Assembly (NCBI GenBank): GCA_023078685.1
Contig: JALGAS010000006.1
Coordinates: forward strand, 496,001-560,000
From: Neopestalotiopsis rosae
Lineage: Eukaryota; Ascomycota; Sordariomycetes; Amphisphaeriales; Sporocadaceae
Direction: 5' to 3'
Length of the DNA stretch: 64,000 bases
Shown here piece after piece: positions 34,305-46,516 of the stretch. The notes under the pieces were generated by a model. It was not told the origin of the DNA, did not search any database, and saw only the letters and a program-made list of their open reading frames with translations. Both the position numbers and the translations under genes were made by a program. Each line of letters starts with the position of its first letter. Within the stretch, counting starts at the first letter, position 1.

Positions 34305-36911
34305 CCTCGTCCGGCAAGAAAGTAGACTGGATAGAGAGGCAAGAATAGGTCGTTTATTTACATCAAGATACCCTGATTGCGTAACTCGCATACGACTAAA
34401 AATCCTCATCTCATGGCGTCAGGACACACTTCCCAAATACTGAAATTTTCATTCCATTTACTTGCTTGACTTTCTGCTGATGTAATGCGTTTGTGGTTAC
34501 GGTGGTTGAGGGAATCAGCTTTTGGTTCTTCTTTGCAGTCAGACATCTGAGCGAATGTCTGATGCCTGCACTCGGTCAGAAACAATCAGGTCATGGCTGC
34601 ATTTCTGAAGTTACAGCATGGCTACTATTTCTGCGTTGGTGAGAAGTTAGCATGCTGTCATTTCAAGAATAAAGAGACCAGGAGCAGTTCGGCCATGAGC
34701 ACATCTAATCAGATGTGCACGCAATGCTCGAATTTGACCAGATGTGATATCTTCGTAAATACACTTCATTGAGAGAAAAGATATCACTCAGTGGTTTTTC
34801 GTCGCAAAGAAACGGCTATTTCCCGATAACACCTTTTGGAGGGACATTTTGACACCAAGAGCTATCACATGTTTTGGCATGGCTCCAAGAATCTGTCCGA
34901 GCTTTGAGCAGTTTCAATAGGAAATTCTTACATAATGAAGTGACCTCACATATACTACAAAAATATTACAATGTCAGCGCTGCAATCATCTCGTTGGTTT
35001 GAGCGCAGAAAGTCGTTGTCTGCTAACGCGTATGCTGTTGAACGTCTATGTATGCAAGCTTACTCCCGAAGATGCTGTATATTCCAAGTATCCAAAGGCC
35101 TTCAACCCAATGTTTCCAACCTTTTGACTCACTCGTGGAGCCTGTTAACGCTCAGAGTCAAGACAACGATGGCTCAAACAGCAAAGGTTCAGGTTCGGCA
35201 TACCAACCAAATACGATTCAACGCAACATCAGTGGTGATATACGTATCTGCCTGCAGAGTATAGCATCAACTCGAAATGCACGTGAAGTAATTGTGACTG
35301 GCTGCACGTCAACACCATAGCTCCAATCTCAGAAAGAACGAAAATGTGCATTGCTATTCATCAGAAGCTACTAAGCCACACATCTCTCTTTATACATAGG
35401 TGGCTAGTGAAACACCAAATCGTTCAGGACTCGAGATAGCATAGAGGCACCTGCAGGTTCCCGTTTCGAAAGCGTTAATTCAAGGAACATATCTTCACTC
35501 GATATCTAGGTGTTTGTTCCCACTTGCACACATCCAAAGGGTTGGCATATGTTTCTGACGGCTTTTGGAGTCCGATTGCCTAGATGTAAACCCCGTGATC
35601 TGGACAATCAGATTCCAGGCCCAAAACAATACTTCTTGCCACGTTAACAAATGTGCAAATCCACACTCGAATAGTATCGAAGTCATAAGTCAAAGCCACT
35701 CGAGTCAAGTGCTGGGTCTTCTTTCATGTTCAATGCTCTTTCCCTGTACTGAGTGTTGTAGTGATCCGACATCTCTCCCATGACTGACTAGGCTGCTATC
35801 CAAGCACCTTCCAGAGACACCCTATCGTTCCTTCTCTAACAGATCTTTATCCTCCATAGAGGAAGGAAGTCACGAACCTTGTTGGCCACCCAAGGGGGGC
35901 GGTCAGTGCTTCAGCTCAAGTCATCACCCAGCCGGATAGCCCATGCATCGTAGCTGCCTCACGCACAGTCACCATCAACAGGCTCGTCGTCGCCCCGTAA
36001 GTCCGTGACCGTCGGCACTGATTCGAAACAGAACATTCCGGATCCCTTACGTTTGCACTCTGATTGTCCCTCCAGCTGCCAGGCTTTTTTTCGCGCCTGC
36101 CTGAGGCTGATTCTGAAACCTGGGCAAGTTTCCCTCTTGTCTATAAAGTCTCAAAATTTCTGCAGCTGCCTTGCCTTCCCTTCCCACAACACAACACAAC
36201 ACAACAACACAACCTCAAGAAGCTTTCCCCCCAGGCACAAGCACTTTGAGTTCCCAGCCTCTTGTGGTATCAGGTAACAATCTCAGTTCTCTGATTCCCT
36301 CTGAAGGTAAGTAGTCATCTCTTCAAGTCTGCCGCCTTTCCTTGCTGTCAGGTTTGTCCCATTCCTCTACTATCTTGCCTTACTCAGGCTTCATCACCCC
36401 TCCCTTCCCTCAACTTCCATCTTCTGTCCTCGCATCTACTTTCCATCTTCACCTTCTTGAAAAGTTCTGGGTAAAGCCACACTCATTCATCACCACTGCC
36501 CCGCTGCACCTGACTGGCAAACGTGGTATGTTTCCCTACCGTGTCGATATCGCCATTTCCCACTCTCGCGGTCCGTTGCCGCATTTCCGTCTCATCGATC
36601 TGCATCACCATCTCACATTTTCACTCTCACTCCTCGAGTTCTGCTCAAGACTCCTGGTCGTGGTTTCCAAAAACGTTTATTTCTGTTCCTTCCCTTCCAC
36701 TGGGCGGTGAGCACTTTCCAGGCTTGCCGCTCTCCGCCTGTTTTTCACTACTGTTGCTTTACGTCTCGTCACTCTTCCCACCAAAAGGTTGCCTTCGCGC
36801 CTTTCTTTCTTGCCCACCCACCCTGCACTCCATGCCTCATCGGTTTCAATCACACTGTTTTGTGAAGACCGCCAGCTGATGGTCTAAACAACAGCAGACA
36901 CAAGTTCCACC
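34305..36911. promoter_or_regulatory. Intergenic region and pyrimidine-rich leader of the DED1-like helicase
   Basis: 2.6 kb with no gene recognised. From about 36000 the plus strand is rich in C and T up to the helicase start. A CAACA repeat lies at 36186-36212. A possible leader intron, GTAAGT at 36307 to CAG ending at 36351, is visible. Several upstream ATGs open frames of about 120 codons (36342-36710, 36523-36879) that resemble no family. Confidence 0.5.
36186..36212 (+). repeat. CAACA-type microsatellite in the helicase leader
   Basis: Repeated ACAAC units lie within the C/T-rich leader of the DED1-like gene. Confidence 0.8.
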
Positions 36912-39027
36912 ATGTCCGACTCCTGGGGCCCCGAGCCCACCGCCGGCGCCGATGCAGACGACTGGGGCGCTGGAAGTGGCGACGCTGGTTTTGGTGAGAC
37001 CGAGACCAAGCCCGCTCCTCCCCCTCTGCCCTTTGAGCATCGTGACGCTCCTATTGCTGAGTGGGAGAAGACCACCGCCTACGACTATGAGGCTTTGGCC
37101 TCTCGTGAGAACGAGGACTGGGATGGTAACGCTCAGGTCTACCAGTGGGATGGAGATGAGGGTGATGTTGGTCCCGAGCATCCCGAGTTGGAGAAGATCC
37201 TTTTCGGCGAGCAGACCCTTGACAATGAAGCCATCGATTTCTCCAGGTAAGTCTTGGTACAGCTATAATCAATTGACAGCACTAATGAAATGCAGCATTT
37301 CACAGATCGAGGTTAGACAGGAGGGTGAGCAGCGCATCATCCCCATCAAGTCTTTCGACACTGCGGGTCTTCACCCCGTCATGTTGAAGAACATCAAGCT
37401 TGCTGGATTCACCGTTCCCACCCCTATTCAGCAGTACTCGATTCCGGCTGTCCACATGGGACACGATCTCATTGCCATCGCCCAGACTGGTAAGTCGACA
37501 CATGGAACACAATTGTCTTCGTGATCAAAACTAATCATGCAATAGGATCGGGCAAGACCGCTGCTTACTTGATCCCCATCATCAACAAGTTGATGGGCAA
37601 GGCCAAGAAGTTGGCAGCTCCCCGTCCGAACCCTGCCGAGATCGACGCTGGAGTTGCAGCTGGTGTCACTGCCGAGCCTCTGGTAGTCATCATCTGTCCC
37701 GCTCGCGAGCTTGCTGTTCAGATCTTCAATGTCGCTCGCAAGTTCTGCTACAGAACCATGCTGCGCCCCGTTGTTATCTATGGTGGTGGTCCCTTGAAGG
37801 ACCAGATCTACCAGCTTCAGAGAGGCTGCGACATTCTTATTGCTTCTCCTGGTCGCCTTGTCGACATGATGGATCGACCCTCCGTCTTGAGCTTGCGCAG
37901 AGTTCGATACATGGTCGTCGATGAAGCAGATGAGATGCTTCACTCCGACTGGGAGGAGGAGTTCAACAAGATTCTCTCCGGTGGCGGTAAGTATCAGTCT
38001 ATTCCAGGCATAGTGGTTCATACCCAAGCTGACTTCCATGATAGAACAGGAGGAGGGAAATGTCAAGTACATGTTGTTCTCAGCCACCTTTCCCACTCAG
38101 ATCCGAAAGTTGGCCAAGGATCACCTAGCCGCTTCTCACCTGCGTATCAATGTTGGACGCGTTGGCAGCTCTCATGCCAATATTGAACAGCAGGTCATCT
38201 GGGTTGACAACAGCATGAAGAAGCAGGCACTGTGCGATCTTCTGTATTCCCTGGATCCGGGACGAACAATAATCTTCGTCAATAACAAGCGTCTTGCTGA
38301 CGAGCTGGACGACTTTTTGTTCCACAAGGAGATGCCTTGCACCTCCATGCATGCTGACCGCACTCAGCGAGAGCGTGAGGACGCCATGCGTGCTTTTCGC
38401 AATGGCAAGACTCCAATCCTGGTCGCAACTGGAGTCACTGCCAGAGGCATTGATGTCCGCAATGTGAAGTACGTCATCAACTATGATCTCCCCAGCGTTG
38501 ATCATGGTGGTATCACCGAGTACACTCATCGCATCGGTAAGTTTGCTGAAGAAAATGACATATGCTTGAACTATTCTAATCATATCTCAGGTCGCACCGC
38601 CCGAGCCGGTCTGAAGGGCAAGGCTTTCTCTTTTTACACTGATCGAGATGAGCCCCTTGCCGAGTTGCTGACCAAGACGCTTCTCGAGACCAGGCAGGAA
38701 ATTCCCGAGTTCCTCCAGGGATACGTTCCTGAGAACGCCAACGTTGACCAGCTCAAGTTCGAGCCCGACTCCGACGAGGAGATTGAGGGTGAAGATGTTG
38801 GAGGTTGGGGCGCCGGCAATGGTGATGCTGGCGGTTGGGGTGGCGACACTACCAACGCAGGCGACTCGACTGGTTGGGGTACCAACAATAACACCACCGG
38901 AGGCGACTCGACTGGTTGGGGTGCTGGCAACACTGCTAATGGAGGCGACTCGAATGGTTGGGGTGCTGGCAATGATGCCAGCGGCTGGGGTGGTGATGCT
39001 CCCACCTCCGCCCCCATCAATTGGTAA
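36912..39027 (+). CDS. Divergent DED1/Vasa-like DEAD-box RNA helicase with GW repeats
   Basis: A DEAD-box helicase of the DED1/DDX3/Vasa group, probably acting on cytoplasmic mRNPs. Five exons, 36912-37246, 37296-37489, 37546-37986, 38045-38536 and 38591-39027, give 632 aa. The region FTVPTPIQQYSIPAV matches the DED1-type Q motif. Walker A (AQTGSGKT), DEAD and SAT are intact. Other motifs deviate: PARELA for PTRELA, SPGRL for TPGRL, ATGVTARGID for ATDVAARGLD, HRIGRTARAG for HRIGRTGRxG. The N-terminus has two Trp-Gly pairs in an acidic context. The C-terminus (about 560-632) has six GWG motifs and ends in Trp. Three of these lie in a perfect 42-nt tandem period (38857-38982). It lacks the usual RGG tail of DED1, so I take it as a paralog. 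Intron 4 (54 nt) has no in-frame stop. Confidence 0.92.
38857..38982 (+). repeat. Three 42-nt tandem coding repeats (GW units)
   Basis: Units start at 38857, 38899 and 38941. Each encodes 14 residues with the core GDSxGWG. The repeat period is exact, which points to recent tandem duplication within the gene. Confidence 0.9.
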
Positions 39028-41527
39028 TTCTCCAACAAAGATTACCGTGATGGATTGTTTTGTTCGGCTTTTTGCATATGCCGACAGCTGCAAGCTGTTG
39101 TTGACAAATTGTCAGCTATCGTCGTCGCATGGAGAGTTGGTCCTCATGGACGTGTATGGACGGTGGAGTTTTTGTTTTCCCGGTAAGACCATTTGGTGCA
39201 ACCGATGAAGGTATTTGCGTTGCAAGATCAATATGGCCTCAATGGCGAGAGTCCAATCTGACAGGTAGCAGCCTCACAGGTAGCAGATGTAGATTGAGAA
39301 CATGAACTGAGATCTTTGCTCATAAATGGCTGACACAGTGACCAAAATTACGTCATAGCTGATGCATTTGTTCGTGACCTGCGCGGGTGATATTGAACGA
39401 ATACTTCTAGTCAAGCATGGGAGTTGATGACGATGGGATCTAGTCGTTTGTGAAGGCAAGTTGTGTCCTGCTGCATCTGTGAGCTCATGCTCATGCGAGG
39501 TGTCACTTCTATTCCATTTTCCAGCAATCTTATTGGAGTTGTTCTCAAGAACTGTTATTGCAACACCTATTGCCATTATCTTCACTACCTCAACTCAATA
39601 GGTGCTTATCAGTCTCTTTCACGCTCAACAGAAGCAGTACATCACAAGGAAGGGCGATATCATTCAGTCGAGAAAGGTTATGATTCAACTTGTATCGCAA
39701 GCGTGCCGTTACCTTCATCGCCCAAGTTACACGAAACAACAATATCCAGACCCGTTGGAATCTTTTACAAGTTGACAATCGCAACCAAAACAGCGAGGCT
39801 GAGAGACAGTGTACAGATCAATGTCCTTCACGCCTGAGGAGATGTCCCGTGGTGAAGTCACTGAATCCCTACGACACTGATGGGACCTGCACTCAAGCCA
39901 TGGACTTCCACACACAGATGATCCGAATGCCATTGAGATTTTGCCCAGGTTGATGGAAGCAGAGCTCACTACTATGGAGGCATATGCATTCTTTCAAGTC
40001 TACCACGAACAACTCGACGACAGACTCGTATATCCAGATGAACGAGATCTTCTATCATGTCAAGGATTTGTTCTCTACAATCAAGCCTTTCTCCCTTCTT
40101 CGAAGCGGGTATCGCTACCCCGATAGGTCCCATTTGATGACGGGATCAACACGGCAAAGGAGTAAATTCAAGGGAATTAAAGCATTAGTACCGCTGCAGA
40201 AGCCAAGTACGGATGCGGTTCGCCGCGATTACGTCCCGGCTATTGGCTATTGGAGATTTTGTTGTCTTCCGCACAGGCAAGAAGATGCTCGACAAAATCA
40301 CGGGCAGTTTTTTCTGGGATAGTTTCCCTCTCGACGATTTACATAGAGACTCGCGACAGGAGAGCTTGGCGAGCGAAGCGAAATGACTTGATATCTCTGC
40401 TTGAAACCATGGTACTTGGGTGCGTCCTATTCGGTCGGAATGTGAAAACGTTAGGAAACTCATCATCAGATTCCGCTACGACCACCACCTGCAATCTTGG
40501 CCGCTGGACTTGCGTCATCCACCTCACTGGTTCATCCCTTCCTGGCACACGAATCTGTGTTGCAATCTATATGTAGCAAGTCAAAGACGCCACTGTCGTT
40601 CAAATCCAGAGTCATCGCTCTTTTTTGTCATTTTTTATTTATTTTCATTCTCTATTTCTTTGACTTCCTGTACTCTTGCTAATCGTCTTCTATCTTTTCA
40701 AGATCTTTTCTTGATTTCGTCTTTTACCTGTAAACGTCTTTCCTCTTCAGTGTGAGATATAAGGTAACGGTCATGAAGAGAACCGCCCCAGGGGAGTTAT
40801 GTTTTTACAACCATAACAAACAGTCCACGAAATAAGCAAACAGGGGGAGACTCGAATCCGGATCGCCACGGACCGATAATTTGCTGTGAAACCTCTCGAG
40901 ATGAAGATATGAAATCGAGTTTGTGTTTCGATAGTTTGCAGTGAGCCTTTACTTGCAGCGATTAGATTCAAAACCATGTCCACAAGAGTGTTTTCTATTG
41001 GTATTGGCATACCTTGAAGCGGAACGGCCAAGATTGAAGTTATTTTTGTTCAAATGGTTTATTCACACCCATGATGATAAATACCAAAGTTGTGAAGCAG
41101 GGCCATGATGAGTGTACATCGAGAATAGAAGTGGTTTGCCAGAAAATCGGTCACACAACAGCCGACTTTGAAGAGGGAGAAAACCAGAAGTTAGACCCGG
41201 CCATGGGATACTCGAGTAGAGAGCAGTGCTGCTGCATACTTTGTGATGATCGAGAATTGAGTAGTGAGCCTCCAGAGAAACTCCATACTCGATTTGGGAC
41301 AACATTATATTACCCAGGGGTGATCGAACATTCTTCGATATTACCAACGCATAAACCCAATGTACAATACGAAAAAGTGAAGAACAGCAAGCGTGCGCGA
41401 TTAAATAGGTTATAATAAAAATGCCAGGGGGATATACAAATTCGCTAATAGTATAAAATGTCTCGAGAAAAAAAAAAACTTTGATGATCACAAAGAAATG
41501 TTGGATTTTGTAGTAAGGCTACAGGCA
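39028..41527. other. Convergent intergenic region
   Basis: 2.5 kb between the stop codons of the helicase and the NIPA gene. It contains the two 3' ends and no recognised gene. A run of A residues lies near 41469-41480. Confidence 0.6.
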
Positions 41528-43382
41528 CTATACGCCGTCCCCGCCTGTTCTTCTATCAGACCCATCTCCTTCTCTCGGAGTGTCTTGTTGATCACCGCCA
41601 CCACCACTACCCTGTGGTGTTGCTGCCTCTCCGTCGGCAGGCCGCGTATCTGCAGCTCTGTTGGGTGAAACGTCGCCCACGACTGCTCCTCCGACTGCCT
41701 CCTCCTCGTCCCTGAATCGGGGCAGGCGGCCCCAGCTCCAGTCTCTTCGATGAGGGGATGGCATGTCCTCAACGGCACTGGTACTATCACCGCGATCTCG
41801 GCCCTTGAACCACTTCATCTTTAATATGCCACCGAGCGCGTCCTGTACGGCCGCACCACTAGTGCTCCTCCGTCTTCCAGGTGCCTTGCGTGCGGTAAAC
41901 CCGGGAAAGCCAGTAGACTTCCTACGCCTGCGCAGCGATCGTCTCCGGGGTTCGCCAGAGGCAGATGATGGCCCTGCTATCGAGAGAGAGCCGGTGGACG
42001 CATTCGATACATGCCGCTTTGATCCACCAAGCAGAGCACTCGTTTCATCCGCTCCTGTGGGGAGAGTCAGAGATCGGTGAGGTTGGGCCGGCGGACTGAG
42101 CCCTTCCTGATCCTCAAGCTCACCCCAAATCTCGTCGCGCTCGTGCCACCTTTTCGAGGGCTTCCGTGAGGCCACTAGTGGCGACGTCTCGAGGTTGCTT
42201 GGCGCAAATGTGTTGTACGTCTTAGGCACAGTATCGTCTTCGTCGGTGATGGTGTCAGAATCGAGAAGCGAATCCTCCTCGCCGTCAGTATCCTCCACAA
42301 GCCCGAGTCCAGGTGTCAGAGTCGATTGTCCTGCAGGTGGGGGATGTTGTTCGTCGCTGAGACGCCAGGACAAGGCGAGCACTCCGGCAAGGAGGATGAC
42401 GGTGCCTAATGCTATCAGACCGGCGTCCAAACCGGATATCAAATTTGTTTGGTTGAAATAAATAAGACCATCCAAGATGGCAATGATGTTGTATATGCAA
42501 AATACCAAAGGATACAAGACAGACGTTGAGACGAGCTTCAATCCTCGGTGCAGGTAGTATAACTGGCTCAGCGCCAGTGTTACCAGACCTAGGACAATCA
42601 TCCACGCTTGCCAGTGGACGAACTGATTGTCACTATCGGCAATGGTCCTAAGTACCAGCTCAACGGCGGATTTGGCGAATAGCAAGGAATGGGCGGACAG
42701 AATACCACTGATACCCCCATATGCTAAGCCTCTGATGAATCGGAATCGCGAGTTTTGCGACAAGTTGGTAAAGTGGCTAAGCAGGTCCGTGGCGGCTGCG
42801 ATACCAATCACAAGTACAGCCTGGAATGCCATCCAGAGGATGAACTGCCATCTGCCCATGAGGTCGAGCAACTCCCGCAAGCTATGCGCCGGCGAGGGAA
42901 TGGCGCCGAATATGCCGATCAACACGGCGCCTCCAGTAACGAGCAGTGTGCCCCATAGACTCCATCTCGTGAACGGTTCGCTCAGAATGAGGGTGGCGCA
43001 TATCGTGTTGAAGACCAAGCCGGCGGCCTGCAGCGTCGACAGTACGGGCAGCGGCAGCGTCGAGATCTGAATACTGCTTCCGAGAATGTTGGCCACGACA
43101 AACATTCCCATGCCTAGTTGCCATCTCCGCCTCCGATGTGGCGGTCGACGAACATCGTGCGGATCCTTTTCGTCCTCCAATATATGTGACTTTCGTTGCA
43201 GGGTGAGTCCTAAAGACTGTACACTTGTAGATATGAGGCCGACTAGCACACCGATCTATACAACAGGCGTGTCGAGCGTCAGCGCATACTTCACGAGGCC
43301 GAGGCGGGAAAGGAGGCAATAGGGTCAAGCATATACATACCGCAATACTCCCGCTGGGAGAGAGACCGCCCAGCGATCCCAT
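41528..43382 (-). CDS. NIPA-type magnesium transporter (DUF803 family)
   Basis: NIPA proteins are multi-pass membrane Mg2+ transporters of the drug/metabolite transporter superfamily. Two exons read leftward, 43382-43341 and 43255-41528, give 589 aa. The first exon encodes only MGSLGGLSPSGSIA, and the 85-nt intron interrupts the first membrane helix, which continues as IGVLVGLISTSVQSLGL. About nine hydrophobic segments fill residues 10-310. They include TLQAAGLVFNTICATLILSE and LWGTLLVTGGAVLIGIFGA, which fit the family. The following 280 residues are a hydrophilic tail with acidic (DTDGEEDS), Arg/Ser-rich (RRRSLRRRRKSTGF) and Gly-rich parts, and no membrane segments. Such a long tail is common in fungal members. 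With MRS2 in the same window this is the second Mg2+ transporter, but the two genes are 18 kb apart and not linked functionally by position. Confidence 0.92.
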
Positions 43383-45160
43383 GACGAATATGAACTCTAC
43401 ACTCGCAAGCCAGTTCCTATACGATCATCTAGCGAAGGAGATCGCTGATGATTGCGCACCTTGGCTGTGCATCGGTGTTCGGGACTAGGCGCGAGATTGC
43501 TTTGAAGGGAAAACCTGGGGTCCGTGGAGTCGCAGGAGGGCGGGCGGGTTATCGATCTTGGGCGCTTTTGCTTGGTGTTCTCGTCGTTGTCTCTCGGACG
43601 GTGAAACGTGGCGGTGGGAGTTGCGCACGCTGAAGCCGACAACTTTGGGAGGGGAGGGAAGGGAAGGGACTCTCTTAGGTGCTACGTATGTTTCCCGTCA
43701 CCATGCGTGCAGTTGAGAAACTGCGGGATTGCGCAGATCACATAAACGATGACGGCGGGCGATTTCTTTGAATGACGCTGGAGTTGACCGGGGTCCTTGC
43801 CCAATTTGGGGGAGATGGAGGATGCGATTTGATGAATGCCGGCGCGCGCGTGGGCTGGAGTGGGAGTGGGTGGTGGTGAATCTCCGCCGGTAGTAGGTAG
43901 GTAGTCTGTAGTGTAGCTCGTGGGTGCTGTAGCTCAAGGCCTAAAGAAGCCAAATATGTAATGTACTGGACTTTGATATAACCGCCGCCTTTGAACAAGT
44001 CTACGATTTACTGCCAAAGAAGAATGTTCAAGTGTAGCATAAAGACTTGTAGTTTTGCCAATATCGACAGAACGGCTTAAAATATCAAATTGAAACGAAA
44101 AGATTGAACACGGGTTCGCATTTTAGGGAGCATGAATACCTATGATGAGGCCGACTCAGTCACTGCTACGTGGAACACACCTACAATTTGCAAGCACGCT
44201 GGGGATCGTCCCGCTTGGGTCACAAGCCCAGAGCATTTGACTCGCTGCAGGGACATCCATCCATCCATACCTATGGATAACGCGAGAAGCACCTTCAGTT
44301 TTGGCGCTGTCGCAGCGCTTTAAGTGTCTCCCCTCTCAATCTCTCCAGCGATCCTCGGCCCGCTGTTGGCGCTGGTCAGTGGCCTTGAGCATCTCATACA
44401 TCCATCCCATACACTTCGTAGATGGGTGCAGCCCTGGAAACATTGAAGCTGGATTGGGCGGTCGGAGATCACTTCAGTGGGCCGGATCAGAAGCTCCAGT
44501 TCTACAGAAGGGCACTGGCATTGACCATGAGGTAACCAAAAACAGCGTTACAAACTAGCGACGCTAGGTAGTAGGTTAGGTACCATTCAGTGCAAATGCA
44601 TGTGAGACAGTTGGACAGTTGGAGCAACTGAGCGCTGGTACAAACCTTTTGTGGCTCATTGCGAAAGTGGCTTGCTTGCTTGCTTGTTGTTCTCGTAAGT
44701 TGAGTCCAGTGTGGCTTTGACCGCTCCCTCCTCGTGGGAGGATCCAGCAGAGCTGCTACCTCTGAGCTAGGACCCAGTCTTGGTCCGTCAGCTGCGCTAC
44801 CTGCAGGAAGCCGACGTCGTCAGTGGCACGTTCAACCTTGGACTGACCTGCTGCTACCTGCTACCTGCTAATCTGACTTGCTTGCTTGCCTGCTTTGGAG
44901 TGAAGCTCTCCCAAGACCGGGGGACCCACCATACCTACCCATAACTCAGAGTAATAGCAACGACATCCTACGACATCCTCATCCCGCCTCCGACCACCGC
45001 TTCCGATTATATTCCAACCCCCCCTCTCCGAGCTCCGTCCACTTTGCGGATCATACTACGGACTGCTTCACACCCTCTTCACACCCGAGCTCGTGTTGCC
45101 CGCCGCCTAGAATCCCCGCCGGTTACCTCATATCTCTCATAACAACAAAAAGCCGGCAAG
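43383..45160. promoter_or_regulatory. Divergent promoter region of NIPA and VMA4
   Basis: 1.8 kb between two divergent starts. A polypurine run with five G-triplets lies at 43647-43669, about 265 bp upstream of the NIPA ATG. CTTG tetranucleotide repeats lie at 44671-44686 and 44877-44889, and CTGCTAC units at 44848-44870. AGGTAGGT-like motifs occur near 43895 and 44566. No gene is seen. Confidence 0.55.
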
Positions 45161-46194
45161 ATGTCGCAAGTCCACGCCATGTCGGACGCTCAGGTGCGTC
45201 ATTACATACAAAACTTGAGAAATCATGTCGATTCTTGAGGTTATCATGGCATCAGATGGGCATTTCCAGTTATGTCTGATGCTATAACAAACCCATCCTC
45301 TCTCCAAGAATAAAAATACATACCGCTTCCAAGCTATGTAGTGAGAATGACGATGGGCAGGCTGCTGACACGCTCTTCTTTTTTCCGATGGATTACAGGT
45401 CGACCAGGAGCTGAAGAAGATGACGGCCTTCATCAAGCAGGAGGCCCTCGAAAAGGCGCGCGAGATCGAGATCAAGGCCAACGAGGAGTTCTCGATTGAA
45501 AAGTCCAAGCTGGTGCGCCAGGAGACGGACGCCATTGACGCCAGCTACGCCAAGAAGTTCAAGCAGGCCTCCATGACGCAGCAGATCACCCGCTCCACCG
45601 TGGCCAACAAGACCCGCCTCAAGGTCCTGGGCGCCCGCCAGGAGCTCCTCGACGACATCTTTGACGCCGCCGGCAAGAAGCTCGCCGACGGCGCAAAGGA
45701 TGAGTCCAAGTACCGCGCCACCCTCAAGAACCTCATCCTCGAGGGCCTCTACGCCTTGACCGAGAAGGAGGTCTCCGTCCGCGGCCGGAAGAAGGACTCC
45801 AAGGTCCTCAAGGGCGCCATTGAGGATGCCGAGAAGGAGTACAAGGAGAAGACGGGCAAGGAGACCAAGGTTATCGTGGACGAGGAGAATGCATTGCCCG
45901 AGGGAAGGTGAGTTTTTTGATATTCCAAGTCTTTGGGAGGCGGCTCTACTTGTTCTTTTCGGCCACTGCATCCTCTGCATATTACCGGTGTATCACTTGT
46001 CTGGAGAGCATGCTTGATGTGCTGACCATTACTCAAATCATAGTGCCGGAGGTGTCGTTATTGTCGGAGGCCAGGGTAAGATTGACATCAACAACACATT
46101 CGAGGAGCGTCTGAAGCTGCTCCAAGAAGTTGGTCTGCCTGCCGTGCGGAAGACTTTATTCGGCGATAACCCAAACCGCAAGTTCTTTGACTAA
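45161..46194 (+). CDS. VMA4: V-type H+-ATPase subunit E
   Basis: Subunit E is part of the peripheral stalks that tie the V1 ATPase head to the membrane sector of the vacuolar proton pump. Three exons, 45161-45193, 45399-45907 and 46044-46194, give 230 aa, the usual fungal length. The introns are 205 and 136 nt, longer than average here. The N-terminal half is a long charged helix ([28 protein letters not shown]), as expected for a stalk protein. The C-terminal half ends in [28 protein letters not shown] and then [12 protein letters not shown], the family signature. The first ATG is used; Met7 is a possible second start. Codon choice in exon 2 is strongly C/G-ending, which suggests high expression. 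Confidence 0.98.
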
Positions 46195-46516
46195 AGGAGC
46201 AAAGCCCGCAGTAACATGGGGTGTTTCAAGAGCCAGCGAGGTTGCAAAGAAGAAGGAGAAGAGATTGTTTGTCATGCATCGTCGTTTTCCGAGTCCTGGA
46301 GCCCAATCATGCTTTGTTCCACTCTGGCATTCGCGAGTCTAGACGAACAATGTATCATACACTGGGAGAGAGAAAGAGAGGGAGGGAGAAGTCGTTCCAA
46401 CATCATGCAGGTTTTACATCAATACAGCAATGTCATTTCATCATCTTGATCTTAAGTAATGTTGCATTCATTCATTATGGGCACCGTCGTGCCATCTTAA
46501 CCAAGCCAAAGAAAGC
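46195..46516. other. Convergent 3' region of VMA4 and the CANIN-type gene
   Basis: 322 bp between two stop codons. It holds both 3' untranslated regions. No gene is seen. Confidence 0.65.

Noticed and set aside
40845..40880. tRNA-like ACTCGAATCC string
   Set aside because: The flanking bases do not pair as a T-stem and no acceptor stem is found.
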